DNA of 64,000 nt from Ichthyophis bannanicus (GCA_033557465.1 CM066043.1:82924662-82988661); one strand, 5' to 3'; shown: positions 8,615 through 19,790, counted from the stretch's first letter. Program-made: numbers and translations. The notes: generated by a model not told the origin, from the sequence alone.

Positions 8615-9338
8615 AGAACTATTATCAGAATCATAGTTATCTACCTGCATGCTCTCATACACGGGGTCAGTTAGCATCTGGCTGGAATCAGCTTGTGGGA
8701 TTTCAGGTTTTATTTCTTCTAATAACTTTACAACCTTCTCCCAATGAGACCTCTTTCTATGTTGAGGAATGTTGGAAGGGCTGAGGGAGTTCTTATCCTT
8801 CAATAAAGTATGCAAGGTTTCAAATGGGCTCACCTTACTTCTAGTAACAGAGCTCTTTACAGACCTTCCTCGAGGTGAAGCTCTTCCCTCAGGTTCTGGC
8901 AGGACCACGCCTGTGCCCTGCTCAAAGACAGCACTTTCCTCAGGATAAACCCTCCTGTCTTCAGGGCCTGCTGTAATGCTCCTACAACATGGGCTTCCTT
9001 CAGAGCTGTAGTTTCCTGTGTGCTGGCTGCACCGAGAACCTTTCCTGAGGCTGCTTCTAGAATACCTCCCTCTCTCAGCTTCCTTGCAAGAACCTTCCCC
9101 TTTTCCTCCTGGTTCCTCGATTGTCTCTTCTCTTCCTGGTTCCCCGGTTGTCCCTTCTCTTCCTGGTTCCCCGGTTGTCTTGGAGCTAGGGCGTGGCTTG
9201 CACTCAGCAACTGTGTGTGTGTTTTTTTTCCTTGGCTGGAGTTTCAAAGTCAAAACTCCCTGAACTATTCTTCTGCTTAGGGGTAAATGTCTGTTTTCTA
9301 TCCATTTCCCTGGGCTCCACTACAGTCTCGCCACCACA

Positions 9339-9342
9339 CTAT
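9339..9342. repeat. Target-site duplication CTAT, right copy
   Basis: Pairs with 2267-2270 across the gypsy element. Confidence 0.8.
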
Positions 9343-9920
9343 CCTCGATGATCAGCAGAACTATAGCAGATACCATGCTAGAGTTATGTAGTGATGGATT
9401 TATTGTCTTTTTTATGATGATAAGCACTCCTCCTCCATATTTGCTCTGTGTGATATACTTCATAATTAGTGACCCTCACTTGGTTCAGTAGGACATAGTC
9501 TACTTCATTGAGCTATGTCTCAGTTATACAAATTATATCCGGGTTTGTATCATGTATGTGATCCGTTATGATTGGTATTTTCTTTTTTATTGATCTTGCA
9601 TTTATATATGAGCATTTTAGTTTTGTATATTTATGAACGTCCTTCTGTGAATTAGGTTTGGTGATATCAATAGTGTTGATGTGGATTAATTTTGAGCTCT
9701 GTAGTTTGTTTTGTGTAGTGAAGGTATTTTGAGATCTCCATAATACATGTGTAACATTGGGATGGGTTGGTTCTGCACTTATCTTTTGAAGCGCGCAAAA
9801 GAGCAGACAGTCTAGAGTCCTCACACAACGTGCATCACATTTTGAGCTACAATCAGCCCTGCTTCAGGTGTTGACAGGACTCCTGCTCCCAAGAAGTCAA
9901 AGCGCCTATGAGTCTCTTTT
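9343..9920 (-). mobile_element. L2 LINE, 5' leader and endonuclease N-terminus (right part of the split copy)
   Basis: Minus-strand translation from 9824 (103 codons) ends LKCSYINARSIKKKI ... DTNPDIICITET, the N-terminal signature of an L2 endonuclease (NARS, then ET). Downstream towards 9343 further endonuclease-like residues survive in broken frames. Upstream at 9785-9895 lies an L2-like leader (sense CCTGAAGCAGGGCTG then AGCTCAAAATGTG) that recurs inverted at 10070-10097 plus 11585-11655. It joins 1488-2270 through the gypsy insertion site. Confidence 0.7.
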
Positions 9921-10044
9921 GACTACACCAAGCACATTAGGCGGTTTTCTTTTGATGGTCTCTCACCTATGTTTATTGGTTGATTCAAGATTTACTATTG
10001 CTTTGTGATGTCAGACGCCATGTATTTATTCAGGGCAGATTTTA

Positions 10045-10097
10045 ACTTCATTCATAAGCACTTTGACTGCTTGGGAGCAGGAGTCCTGTCAACACCT
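10045..10097 (+). mobile_element. Second L2-type 5' leader, first half, opposite orientation
   Basis: TTTGACTGCTTGGGAGCAGG then AGTCCTGTCAACACC is the reverse complement of about 9867-9915. It continues at 11585 on the other side of the LTR. The two leaders are head to head. Confidence 0.6.
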
Positions 10098-11584
10098 TGC
10101 CACCTACCCACTCCCTGGACCTTGAGGGTTTCAGGAGGGGCTGGCCTTGGTTGCCCTTGAGGGTTAAGGTTGTAGTTGTGTAGGTGCTCAAGTAGTAAGG
10201 CAAGGCAAAGAAAATGTCTTTTGTGAGGTTTATTTCCCGCTTTCGCAGTTCAAATGCAGCAGACGTAAATGAAATAATGTAGCATAAAACAAGGCTGAGA
10301 AACTTAACTAAACAAGGCTTTTTACTGCTAGGCTAAATGTCCATTACTGATCACATTCATTTGTCATGTGACCTCCTTTCAATAACATAACAGAAATCTC
10401 TGGTAACAGCAATGCTCCTGAATTGCACACAATATGCTTTCACTTATTCTCTTCACATAAGCTTCTTTAGCACAGCAATCAGTGAGGTAACTTTGCTATA
10501 TTCTTTCATAAAACATTGGCAAGCATATCACTTAAATGTCCTTCTGAATTACACATGTAGAGCAGTCCATCGGGACTTCCAGCTCTGTAGACGGCAGAGA
10601 AATTAAAGGCATTTCTTCCTCACAGCTGCCTTTAGGCTTTGCTACGTCATAAGGAGAAACTGCTCTGCTTTTAAGGAACTCCCTGAATTCAGTGAGAAGT
10701 AATTCAGCCTGTGTATTTACTGGGCTAGGCTGAGAATATCCTCCTTCAGGTAAATGCTTGTTTAATGTTCTTATCTCTTGGCAATTATCAGTGCTTTTAC
10801 TTGGACAACAGTTCAGCGTGTAAGCATTTCCCTTCCCCCACCTATCTCCAAATGAAAGTGCAGGGTAAAACGCTTCAGATGTGCTTGGAGAGTCTCTCAG
10901 AGTGTTAAAAGAAAAACAGTCAGGCTTCTCTTGGCTTAACCAATTAGTACCAAACTTTCTGCCTTTATCCTGTCTTTTGTAATCAGAGTTCACTCTTTCT
11001 GGCTTCCCACAGTTAAGCTTGCTAGCCATTCCAAACCCACCGGATACCTTGTGCTGGGGCTTCTTCCAGGGTAATTCTTTATCCTTCTGCCTCCTGTTCC
11101 AAGGTTCTGCTTGGTCCTTTAAATTCCTGAGCTGTAGCCTTGGGTCTCTCAGTGCCTTTGAATTCTTCTGCTTACAGAAGTCTTTCTCTGCCCCTGAGTC
11201 TGCCAGGTCCTGTCTGCTTCTTCGTGGATCACAGCTGCTCAGTGGTTCTCTCTCCAACGGTTCCTGTTCCTGGTCATCTGACCTGTCCTCGTCCAGGTGC
11301 TTGTGTCCTGACTCCTCCTCTTCGTCTTGCTCCTCTTGCTGATCTAACTGTTTCTGTTTCTGTGTTCTTAACAAGCTGCCTGAGTACTGCACTGCCCGCC
11401 TCCTGCTTGGGCGTGCCCAATCAGGGACTTGGCTTCTCTCCTGCCTTGAGGTGAGGTGTGGTTCCTGATTAGCTCTGTGTTTTTTTCTCTCATAAGAGAA
11501 AATCCTGCATTCCCTTGCAGTACCGGTTCTCTCCACCGGATCACTATCAGTTTCCATTGCTTCATAAGAGTCTCCTACGTCACA
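10098..11584 (-). mobile_element. Solo LTR of a gypsy element (family 2), TSD ACCT
   Basis: 1487 bp. Plus-strand ends are TGCCACCTACCC and ...ACGTCACA; flanks are ACCT at 10094-10097 and 11585-11588. The empty site is visible in the inverted copy at 9785-9895, where GTCAACACCTGAAGCAGG is continuous. In sense the LTR starts TGTGACG, like TGTGGTG and TGTGATG of the other LTRs. A polyadenylation signal AATAAA (sense) is at 10234-10229. No internal region remains, so it arose by LTR-LTR recombination. Confidence 0.85.
10532..11584 (-). CDS. LTR-encoded open frame, family 2 (about 350 codons)
   Basis: Open from the first LTR codon TGT (CDVGDSYEAMETDSDPVERTG) to a stop at 10532; the first Met is at 11557. 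The reading frame also runs open upstream into L2 sequence, but that part is not element-coded. Composition is highly polar: RANQEPHLTSRQERSQ, an acidic stretch QEEQDEEEESGHKHLDEDRS, EPLEREPL, then mixed Arg/Lys/Gln. C-terminus: ELLLTEFREFLKSR, then LPSTELEVPMDCSTCVIQKDI. The ending matches the M-[DE]-C motif of the other LTR frames. No catalytic domain, signal peptide or membrane segment recognised. If expressed from a complete element it would be a C-terminal Pol extension or an accessory protein. In this solo LTR it is a relic, though uninterrupted. Confidence 0.55.
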   Translation of the reverse strand, partial: CDVGDSYEAMETDSDPVERTGTARECRIFSYERKKHRANQEPHLTSRQERSQVPDWARPSRRRAVQYSGSLLRTQKQKQLDQQEEQDEEEESGHKHLDEDRSDDQEQEPLEREPLSSCDPRRSRQDLADSGAEKDFCKQKNSKALRDPRLQLRNLKDQAEPWNRRQKDKELPWKKPQHKVSGGFGMASKLNCGKPERVNSDYKRQDKGRKFGTNWLSQEKPDCFSFNTLRDSPSTSEAFYPALSFGDRWGKGNAYTLNCCPSKSTDNCQEIRTLNKHLPEGGYSQPSPVNTQAELLLTEFREFLKSRAVSPYDVAKPKGSCEEEMPLISLPSTELEVPMDCSTCVIQKDI

Positions 11585-11700
11585 ACCTGAAGCAGGGCTG
11601 ATTATAGCTCGAAACGTGACACATGTCATGTGAGGACTCTCGACTGTCTGCTCTTTCATGCGCTTGATAAAGTACAGTAAGTGATTTTTACAGTTTGTTC
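11585..11700 (+). mobile_element. Second L2-type 5' leader, continuation
   Basis: ACCTGAAGCAGGGCTGATTA then TAGCTCGAAACGTG, the inverted counterpart of 9868-9785, up to CTGTCTGCTCTTTCATGCGC. The part further right (to about 11950) is not recognised. Confidence 0.55.
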
Positions 11701-12070
11701 CTTGAAAAAAAAAATTAAAAGGAAGCTTTGTTTCTGGAGAGTGGAATCTTCCTCTCGACAGCACATCTGACATATAGTATTTTTCACCCTTCAAACATCT
11801 GCCTGAGTTTTGGGAGCTCATCTGTTGGCTATGGGCAGAGAACAAGGTGATTCTGCACTTTTTTGCCTTTAATCTCAGTTGCCAAACACTTCTCATTCTG
11901 TCTACTCTCTAGTATATAGAAATCTCTCTCATCTATCAGGGATATCCTGAAAGTCTGATCTGTTGGCAACCCTGGAGAAGTGGAAGTGAATACCACTGCT
12001 ATAGACAGCAGTAAACAGATTTAAAGCTGGTCCTTCATAGTATATGTGTATTGCCATGTTTTATAATGGA

Positions 12071-12405
12071 GGTACATAAGAACATAAGATATGCCATACT
12101 GGGTCAGACCAAGGTCCATCAAGCCCAGTATCCTGTTTCCAACAGTGGCCAATCTAGGTCATACGTACCTAGCAGTTTCCCCAAAAGACACAGGTTCTGC
12201 AATGCTTGTACTGGGTCAAGCATTGATATCCTGGGTCCCTTCTTAATAATGGTTTATGGACCTTTCCTCCAGGAACTTGTCCAAACCTTTTTTAAACCCA
12301 GCTACACTAACAGCCTTTACTACATCCTCCGGTAACAAATTCCAGAGTTTGATTACATGTTGAGTGAAGAAATATTTTCTTTTATTAGTTTTAAATAGTT
12401 TAAAT
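12071..12405 (-). mobile_element. CR1 LINE 3' end
   Basis: ACATAAGAACATAAGATATG and the following 320 bases match the 3' end of the large CR1 at 50920-51243 in reverse complement. It is 5'-truncated before the RT and contributes no frame. Confidence 0.85.
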
Positions 12406-12950
12406 AGGTAGCTGTATACAGTGGCAGTCTTTACATCTGTTTGGAGTTATGCATAATCCCCAGTGCTTGAGAGGGGAATTGTGCTCACCTCTCTAGCATT
12501 CAAAACAAAATACCTCCCTTTGTAAAAAATTTGTGTTTCGAAGGCTGGCTCTCTAATCCGTTTCTTGTGAACGTGCAGATTTGCAAAATCTGACACTTAG
12601 ACACATATTAGTTATGTCATCTACACATAACTTGCAAAAAATGTCATATATGCTTATGTAGTGCTATTTATACATATAAACCCCCTAGTGATGTCACGCT
12701 CTTTTTGGATGACTTCTTTTATAAACTGCGCTTCTTTGGTGGCGCTCTATGTATTTTATAAAGGCTTAATGCTCATCAGATGTTATATGAAATACTAGCA
12801 TAGTTTTCAGTGGTAACCTTGAATATCCATGTCCCCATCTAGATGACCTCTACAAAGTGACTAACAAAAAATAGCATCATCCTAAGCTAAAGAACATCTG
12901 AAAAAAAAATCAGGTACATCCATGTTAAGACATGATTTCACATGGACGTC
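12406..12950. other. No recognisable feature
   Basis: AT-rich sequence; no coding or structural signal seen. Confidence 0.4.
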
Positions 12951-13480
12951 TGCAGGGCATCTACATAAACATCCCCAGACTTGGGATGTCTAGGAATAGC
13001 CTAATGGTTGGGGTCATGTGGTAGGAACAGGAAAGCCAGGGTTTGAATCCCACTGCTGCTATCATTGCAATTGTTGAGAGAACTGGGGATGGTGGAGTGC
13101 CATTCTCTCTACACCCTCTGGGTGTTTTACAGCCAAAACAAGCAGTTTCCTAATGCCTATTTGTGCCTTGAGCAGGTCTAAACTTGGACAAGGTAGCAGA
13201 CATCCCTGATGTTTCTGATAATCAAATGGGGACATCTAAGTGTATTGCACCACCCTAGACACACTTCCGCCACACCCCCTGCCTAGTTGGCTGTCCCCGC
13301 ACCAGAGATATCTTTAAAAGCCATTTGTAAAATGGCTCTGGGGATGTCTCCATGATTTGGCCAGCCTCATGCACGTTTTCAGATGTCGAAATCAAGATTA
13401 AGACTTTTTAAAATGACTGCCATGGATTACATCTGCAAAGGATAGGTGCCCTTTCAGATATAAACTGCACCCATTAGATC
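12950..13480. repeat. Unclassified 'gacatc' interspersed repeat with a tRNA-like SINE head
   Basis: Shares phrases such as gacatccctgatgtttctga and ggacatctaag with 23930-24110, 57160-57420 and 61795-62400. A tRNA-like piece at 12985-13060 (TAGCCTAATGGTTGGGG, then GGGTTTGAATCCCACTG) carries A- and B-box-like motifs. I cannot place it in a superfamily. Confidence 0.4.
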
Positions 13481-14459
13481 AAGAGCATGGATGAATCTGA
13501 TAGAGCTGCAATAGATGCCTCAGGGGTCTGTGACATCTACAATGTCATGTCACATGCAAAGGTCAGATTTGCACTTCAGTGCTGCAACTCTATAGAGAAC
13601 AATTGTAAAATTTTAACACATTCTATATTTTTAAACTTCTCCAGCAGAGGGAAATGGGGACTGTCAAAAATTCTATAGCCATGATTTGATGTGTCTTCCC
13701 ATCTGTGTGAAGATGTAACCTGTTAAATTGTAAGCATTGCCAAAAATATACATAGCTTTCACCTCCTTCCTTCTTAATATTTTAATCTTCATTCAACCTC
13801 ATTTTAAATTCTGTTGAGACATATACATTTGGATTTGGATAATGCAGTGTGACTTTAACTAACTTGAAATTAAAGTTCCTTAGCATGTGCTAGTAGTGAT
13901 TAGGTCCCTTTGCATAAAATGGTACCTGCAATAAAATAGCATGCGTTAACAACATTAGCGTGAACTAACATTGTAGCGCATGTTAGCAACTCTAGCTGTG
14001 GGTGTGTAAAGAAGAAAGGAATCATTCCAGTAACAAAAACATTTGTTGATAACCCCTGAATTCATGTTTTTTAAGAATTCAGAGAGTTATTTTAGAAGCC
14101 TTATTTGTGATTTACATGTGTAAATAACTGCACTTACAAATGGAACTAGCAATTTCAGAAGGTGCTCAATTTATACATGGATGTCCTTACTATGTAGAAG
14201 TTATAAGGGGTGGGATGTAGCATAATGTGGACAGGGCATGGTCAAGGAGGGTTGAAAATCTACAAGTGAATTCACCACGGGGAATACACATGACCAAAAT
14301 ATTCATGTCTGGTTTCACTCCTGCTAACTGGCACATTTAGGTTTAGACGTACTCATTTAGATCAGCCTTTTACAAGAGAGAAGGGGGGAATTAAAAGGTT
14401 TATCCTCCTTGATCCACCATTGTTTATTTCCTCCCCCATATTGACATTACAAAAAAAAA
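13481..14459. other. No gene recognised
   Basis: AT-rich sequence. 13900-13990 contains short direct repeats of gcatgcgttaac / gcgcatgttagc, also reminiscent of 38770-38900, probably an old MITE. Nothing else stands out. Confidence 0.35.
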
Positions 14460-14461
14460 AT

Positions 14462-14690
14462 ATTTATTATTAGTATTTAGCTCACGCTTTTCCAGTAGTA
14501 GTTCAAGGTGAGTTACATTCAGGTACCTAGTATTTCCCCGTCTCCAAAAGGCTTACAATCTAAGTTCGTACCTGAGGCAATGGAAGGTTAAGTGGCTTGC
14601 TCAAGGCCTCAAGAAGTGTCAGTGGGATTCAAGCCCTGTTCTTTCCAGTTCTAAGCTGCTGCCCTAACCGCTAGGCTACTCCTCCATCTG
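14462..14690 (-). mobile_element. tRNA-derived SINE
   Basis: In sense (minus strand from 14690) it starts GGAGGAGTAGCCTAGCGGTT, an A-box-like sequence, with GGGCTTGAATCCCACTG as B box. It continues to a tail CACCTTGAACTACTACTGG, then AAAAGCGTGAGCTAAAT and (ataata)/A-rich end. The tail is a different version from those at 32299 and 39167. Confidence 0.7.
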
Positions 14691-16999
14691 TGGTTAACTG
14701 ATAGCATTTGCATGTGTAGACTTGCAAAATGGCTCACATACATGTGCAAGGTGGAGCACCTACACACGTAAGTCGCAAAATACTGACCTATATGTGCAGG
14801 TGCTGGCATTTACTATGGGAGTCATTCCAGAAAACATCTACAGGCGTATTCCAGTACACAGCATAGGGGGATATCCACGGCAGTTGCACAGGGATCTCTG
14901 CCCGTGACCGGAAGGGTCAGAACAGGGGCGTGGTTTGCCACAGAGACATTTATTACATATTCCAGAAAGGCCCATGCACGTTTTTTTACTTCTCCACAGA
15001 AGTGCCTGTTATTCCTAATGGAGACATAGAATAAGGCCAGCACTTTGAAAATTTTCTACTGTGTTCTACAATTCGCCCCTGCAAGTGAGTGTGTGTGTGT
15101 GTGTGTGTGCGGTTTGACAGCTGCACGGGTGGATTTGGTGTGCTGATCTGCAATTTAAGGAGAACATGAATGCCTGGCCAGTACCTGGACCTTACAGGTG
15201 ACTGCAGTGTTACCAGGTGCCAGTGTGATAGTGCAGCAATACATCAGCTGTGCCAGGCACTGGGAGACATGAATGATGCAATACCAACATTCTCCAGATT
15301 GTGCCAGGAGGCTTACAGCATTACCCAGTCCAGGATCTATGCAAGCTGCAAGAGTGCTGATATATCTGAAGGCTGGCAACTTGGTATGATGGCATAGGGA
15401 TCTCCCTCGCATGTCCACACAGGCCTGACCAGGGGAGCATTGCCACAAAGCAGACTGCAGGAAGGCAGAAAAGGTTGCCCCCACAGATAGCAGATGTATA
15501 CAGACTAAAATAAGCCAAGACAGAGAGTGGACATTGTATGGGACAAGTATAGCCACATGTAGGGAGCTGCTGTGAGAAATGCCGGTACCCAGATATGTGG
15601 GAAACAGATGCCATACCCAGAAGGCCATAGTCATTAAAAGAGCATACATTTGTAGCTCAGCAGTATTATGCATCCTTTGGGGAATTGCAAAGTTAGTTAA
15701 GGTTTTTGTGAATTTGGGAAGGGTCCATACTTAGCATTTTAAAGAGTGTTTTTAGAGATGACCAATGCAAGAATAACTGAAGCATTTTTACACTTTTTGA
15801 TGCAAGGAATGTAATGATAAACATGTTAATATTTACTTTCTCTTATAATATATTAGAGCACACTGAGATTACTTAGCACTTTTCTGGGCATGAAAAAGAC
15901 TAGTATTTAGTCTAATTTGCATCAGCATTCATTTATCATTAGAATTTGTCTAGTTTGCATCAACAAAATACTATCAATGAGAACAGCAGCTTAGGAGATA
16001 CACGTTTTATCTGAGGGGGCGTGGCCGTCAGAGGCATCCAAGGCTATATCGTAGAGACGGCACGATCAGAAACATGCAACTATCCAGAATATGGTGAACA
16101 TGGGGACATCCAAAACCATTTCAACAACTACCTGGGTCCTGTAATATTAGCAGAGATGGGTTTCTCCCCTTCACTCTATGGCCCGTGCCTTCACCTGTGT
16201 GTGGTTCTCGCTCTGAATACATGCACGGGCTGGCTGAATAGCATGTTGGACGTGCTGCACCAGACACATCTATATGCCGATTCCATAAATGTGGGTACGT
16301 CTATATCTGCAGATGCGGAGTTAGGATTGAATCGCACCCATGCCAGATTTAAATGTGTCCGCTGGAGATAATCGGTCTATATGTAATCTGCCTCTAAGTG
16401 TATGTAGCTGTGCTTCTTCCTTTTGTTTATTTCCCCCTGATGTAGGCTTCTAAAATGGCTCTATGTAAACTCCTGCACCTCCTTTTTGGTATTTTAGAAA
16501 TGGCTCCATGTTTAGCAGAGCCCTTTCTAACATAACGCCAGATTTGTAAATGTTGCAGTCTCGACGTCTCAATTCTGACCGCCACATCTTTTTGAAGACG
16601 TGCCTTCACGTGCATTATATACGAGAAGCATGATCACCTTAAAATTACCATTTGAAAAGCATCAAGTGATGACTCTTAAGATCTGTAATAGTATTCACTT
16701 GTTTCAACCTTTATCTGTATGGGTCAAGGTAATTTCTTGAACACCTAATACTACAAACAATCCAGAGAAAGCCTGAGAATGTGGCAACATATAGGTGGCT
16801 CTTGTTTAACCATTAACACCACCCCCCCCCCCCCCCCCCGCCTTGGTTAATGTTCCTTGGTATTATATTCATGAAAGAGGAGCATGTGCAATATTCCTTT
16901 CTTTTTGATTGGTGAATGTTAGCCATACGTCAGACCTTTGTGTGCCTTACAGGCATCTGTAGCTGGTGCTGGTTCTTTAAAGCAGGGCTTGCACAGTAA
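14691..16999. other. No gene recognised; (GT)n and poly-C tracts
   Basis: (GT)n at 15089-15109 and 18 C at 16822-16839. A 172-codon minus frame at 15155-15673 and a 116-codon plus frame at 16021-16371 show no family resemblance I can name and no splice or promoter context. They are probably chance openings in old repeats. Confidence 0.35.
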
Positions 17000-17860
17000 G
17001 AGAATCTCCCTGCAAGAGGGAAACAGATTGCAGGGATTTGTCACAGAGGCTTGAACGAAGGGGCATGAGGACAAGGAACAGCAGCCGCAACATAAGCAAA
17101 GAATGCTGAGTTGAATAACCCATTATCCGATCTCCCAGGAGGAGGCAGAGCCCTAATTTGAGAGCTTGCAGCTCCTCTCCAACTGATCTTTAAAACGTAG
17201 AAGCCACTCTAAGGTGGTAAAAGGCAGACATAGCAGCTCTTGGCTCTGACACGGTGGGAAAAGGGAGAGAGGATGCAGGGGGAAATCTGCTGAACTCCCA
17301 GCTCATCTTCTTGCCGAGAAAAGAGCCTGTGGACTGTGGACGCTAACTGGGATAGGGAGGGGCAGATGCGGGGATGCTCGACAGTGCTAGTCCCTGGATG
17401 CTAAGGGCAGTGTCTATGAGTAGGAACTCCAAGATCCCCCCAAGGCACAAGCCAGAGCCTTGGTGAAAAGTATATAGGAATAATTTGGAAACCAAGGAGG
17501 CGCGAGCCGGACTTCCAAGAAGTACTGCACGCTCTGAAGGTGAGGGGCAGCATTTGGATTTCATTTTTAGTCCCTTCTCTTTTGGGCTTGTGGCTTGTGA
17601 TTTCATACTTGCTAGCTGTTTTATTTTATATATTTTGGTTCATACATTCTGTTGGCAATATTCTTGTAGGCTCTACTGGCCAGCTAAAGTTGGAAGCTTC
17701 AGGTCGCGGCCGGGAAACAGCTTCTGTTTTTTCAGGATATTTGAGTAGCATTTGAAAGTGGAGCCAGGTGGAAAGGGGCAGACGGACAGAGAGAGGAGGA
17801 TTGGTGCTGAAGCTGCCTGTCGCCTCATGAAACAGGATCATCATACCAGAGCAGGTGAGC
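17000..17860 (+). other. Possible host 5' exons (weak)
   Basis: Single-copy-looking, less AT-rich sequence. Splice-like signals in order: donor CTGAAG/gtgagg at about 17540; pyrimidine-rich acceptor ttctgttttttcag/GA at about 17736; donor AGAGCAG/gtgagc at about 17853. The second interval (17736-17853) would be a 118-nt exon with an ATG at 17827, nine codons before the donor. No protein similarity recognised. Could equally be chance. Confidence 0.2.
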
Positions 17861-19149
17861 TAAATAAATATAATAAAATAAAATAAGGAAAGCAGGTTTA
17901 AGATAGGTAGCAGAGGTCATCGGATTTTGTTTCTGGTTTTGTCTGCCCGGCTGCACATGGATGGGCTGCATGTGTTCTATGTCTGTGGACTATGAGTAAA
18001 CAGAGGTTTGGGGAGGTAGAAAGAAAGCAGTAAAGAGGAGGATGGACGAGGGAGGAAAGATGCCAAGGGACTGTAGGGAAGAAGGGAGGCTCACAAACAG
18101 AAAGCTGAGCAGCTGCAGGGTTAATTCGCCCTGAGTAGCCACATGTGCAGAATATTGCAGGTTGATTCATGATTTCTGCTGGGATGTACCCTACGTATCC
18201 TGCTACAGATTTTATTTGTTTGGGTAGAGATCGAAAGTTTAGTGGCAGTCTGGTTTCAAGTCATGGTTTTATAAAGTTGCATCCCACGAACGTGGGTACT
18301 TTTCCTTTTTTTCTGTCTATATTCCATATTCTAGCAGGTCTTCAGTTACCGCCACTTTTCTATTACTCAGTGAGCCAAAGGGGTTGGCTAATACATTGGT
18401 CCCTTAACCACTTATTTCTAACAGAGCTTGCCATCACAGTGAATTCCGGGATTTGCTTACTCGCTAGAAAAAGCAGAAATGCCAGCTCTGTAGTGCTTTA
18501 CAGAAGCAAGAATAAATGTGCCTGAGAATCTAAAGAAAGGCAGGCTCAGTGAAGGTGCACTAAGCATATTAGCTGCTACTTCTGCTTTACTTGACAGTAA
18601 GAGCTCTGCAAAACTGAGGCATCCTCTAAACATCTCCTCTCCTTTTACTATAGCTTTCCTTTGCAATTTCTCTTTATTCCCTGTTTTCTTTCTCCCCCTA
18701 CCCATCCTTTGTCACCTCCTCTTTTTTTGTTGTCATCAGCGCCCCACTCTCTCGATATTGCTTCTTCTGTACCTCTGCTAAGGAGCTACTGGCTTTTGCC
18801 TTCTGTTACATGCCGAGACTTCTTAGAATGGGAAAAAAAAGAAATTAGCTTCAGCGTACAATGAGAAACAGGCTAGGCTTGATGCTGTCTAAAATGTCTT
18901 GGCTCATCATGGTATACAGGAAGCTCCTAGTTCATTCAACCTTACAATAAAGGGAGGTAGAATTTGGATGGCATGCCTGTGTCTTAAATTAGAGGTACTC
19001 TGTGTAATACGCTGAGCAGTGCAGCCAGCGTGCGCTCTGAAAGCTGTATTAAGCAGTGGGTCAAGTTGCAGGAGGCAGCCCCATCCAGGGTTTCCAGTAA
19101 AGCAGCCTATATGCAAAGGCACACTGTTCAGATTCACTGAGCAATGGTT
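17861..19149. other. No gene recognised
   Basis: Short (taaaa)n tract at 17863-17886. Several plus and minus frames of 80-118 codons around 17900-18860 have no recognisable content. Confidence 0.35.
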
Positions 19150-19229
19150 GATTTGAAACATACATATTTATGTCTGAATCTCATGGACACTTCAGTCCTT
19201 GTGCAGCACTCACACCGGCGAGTGACAGA

Positions 19230-19520
19230 ATAACAAGGTCAAGCACTAGAGGGCAGATCTATAAAGCTGAAGAGGTTCAGGTGCAAAGAGAAATTGCTTT
19301 TTGGTTAGTAGTACACTTGTGGAACAGGCTCCCTGGGAGAGTGGCAGTCTGAAGCTGGATGTCGGATGGAATTCAAGAAGGAAGTGCATTCATTTATACC
19401 CGGGGAGAATTTTGTGATCCCCAGAGGAGGGTTTTTAAGAATTGCTGCTGATGCGCCTTTTATGGCAGGGTATCATGTATATCCACCCTTCTTATTAAGT
19501 GGATTCCCTGCAGATTTTGT
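19230..19520 (+). mobile_element. Decayed CR1-like LINE C-terminus
   Basis: Translation around 19310-19350 gives LWNRLPGRVAV followed by broken WMSDGIQEG-like residues, as in the CR1 ORF2 tail, and the following bases resemble CR1 3' sequence. Heavily mutated. Confidence 0.45.
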
Positions 19521-19619
19521 GAGCTAATTTATGTATTAGAAATATGGAGGAAAAAAATCATGAAAAAAAATGGACATCTAAGTAAAAAAAAAAAAAAAAA
19601 TTACATCACAGGACATCTA

Positions 19620-19790
19620 CAATTACCTGTTCACAATCTTTTTCCATGAAAGAGTCTTCATTATGGAATAGTATACCTGTTCATTTATGTACTGAGCATG
19701 ATTTAACATTTCCTAAGGGTCTAAAAGCACATTTATTTCATTCTGCCTTTTGAAGTAAAGCTGCGGGTGGTTTTTTTTTTTTTATAAATC
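19620..19790 (+). mobile_element. L2 LINE C-terminal fragment
   Basis: Plus-strand translation of 19640-19755 reads SSLWNSIPVHLCTEHDL then FPKGLKAHLFHSAF, the L2-type ORF2 ending (WNxxP, FxxxLKxHLF). Only the last 40 or so codons remain. Confidence 0.55.

Larger units (their letters stand above)
2271..9338 (-). mobile_element. Complete Gmr1-like Ty3/gypsy LTR retrotransposon (RT-less), with an L2 inserted in its 5' LTR
   Basis: Minus-strand element of 7068 bp including the later L2. Two LTRs of about 1.3 kb flank an internal region of 3.2 kb (3598-6811) with gag (6445-5558) and a PR-integrase frame (5661-3073). Termini in sense are TGTGGTGGCGAG and GGGGCGCGACA, with CTAT duplications outside. 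The Gag carries a SCAN-like segment, the hallmark of the Gmr1-like lineage, whose known domain order puts integrase before RT and RNase H. Here neither RT nor RNase H is present: after the integrase C-terminal domain the sequence goes straight to the polypurine tract and 3' LTR. It would need another element's RT. Confidence 0.85.
6812..9338 (-). repeat. 5' LTR of the gypsy element, interrupted by L2 at 7406-8612
   Basis: LTR halves 6812-7405 and 8613-9338 match 2271-2850 and 2850-3597. Ends are TGTCGCGCCCC (plus strand left) and CCACCACA (right), followed by the CTAT duplication. The LTR reading frame is present from TGT at 9338, broken once in a poly-A tract near 9225, then open to the L2 junction; it keeps PRGRSVKSS and EEIKPEIPQ where the 3' LTR is frameshifted or stopped. 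It has two full 27-bp GEPGREE-coding repeats against three in the 3' LTR. Confidence 0.85.

Noticed and set aside
2271..9338. Envelope gene, hence an endogenous retrovirus
   Set aside because: No signal peptide, fusion-peptide or transmembrane segment in the LTR frames or between integrase and PPT.
11019..11454. Plus-strand Ser/Cys-rich frames
   Set aside because: Antisense of the acidic stretch of the LTR frame.
10532..11896. Whole 454-codon minus frame as one protein
   Set aside because: The first 104 codons lie outside the LTR in L2-type leader and unknown sequence; only the part from 11584 is element-coded.
15155..15673. 172-codon minus frame, considered as a membrane protein or transposase
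   Set aside because: Hydrophobic stretches only; no catalytic triad, no homologue recognised, no start context.
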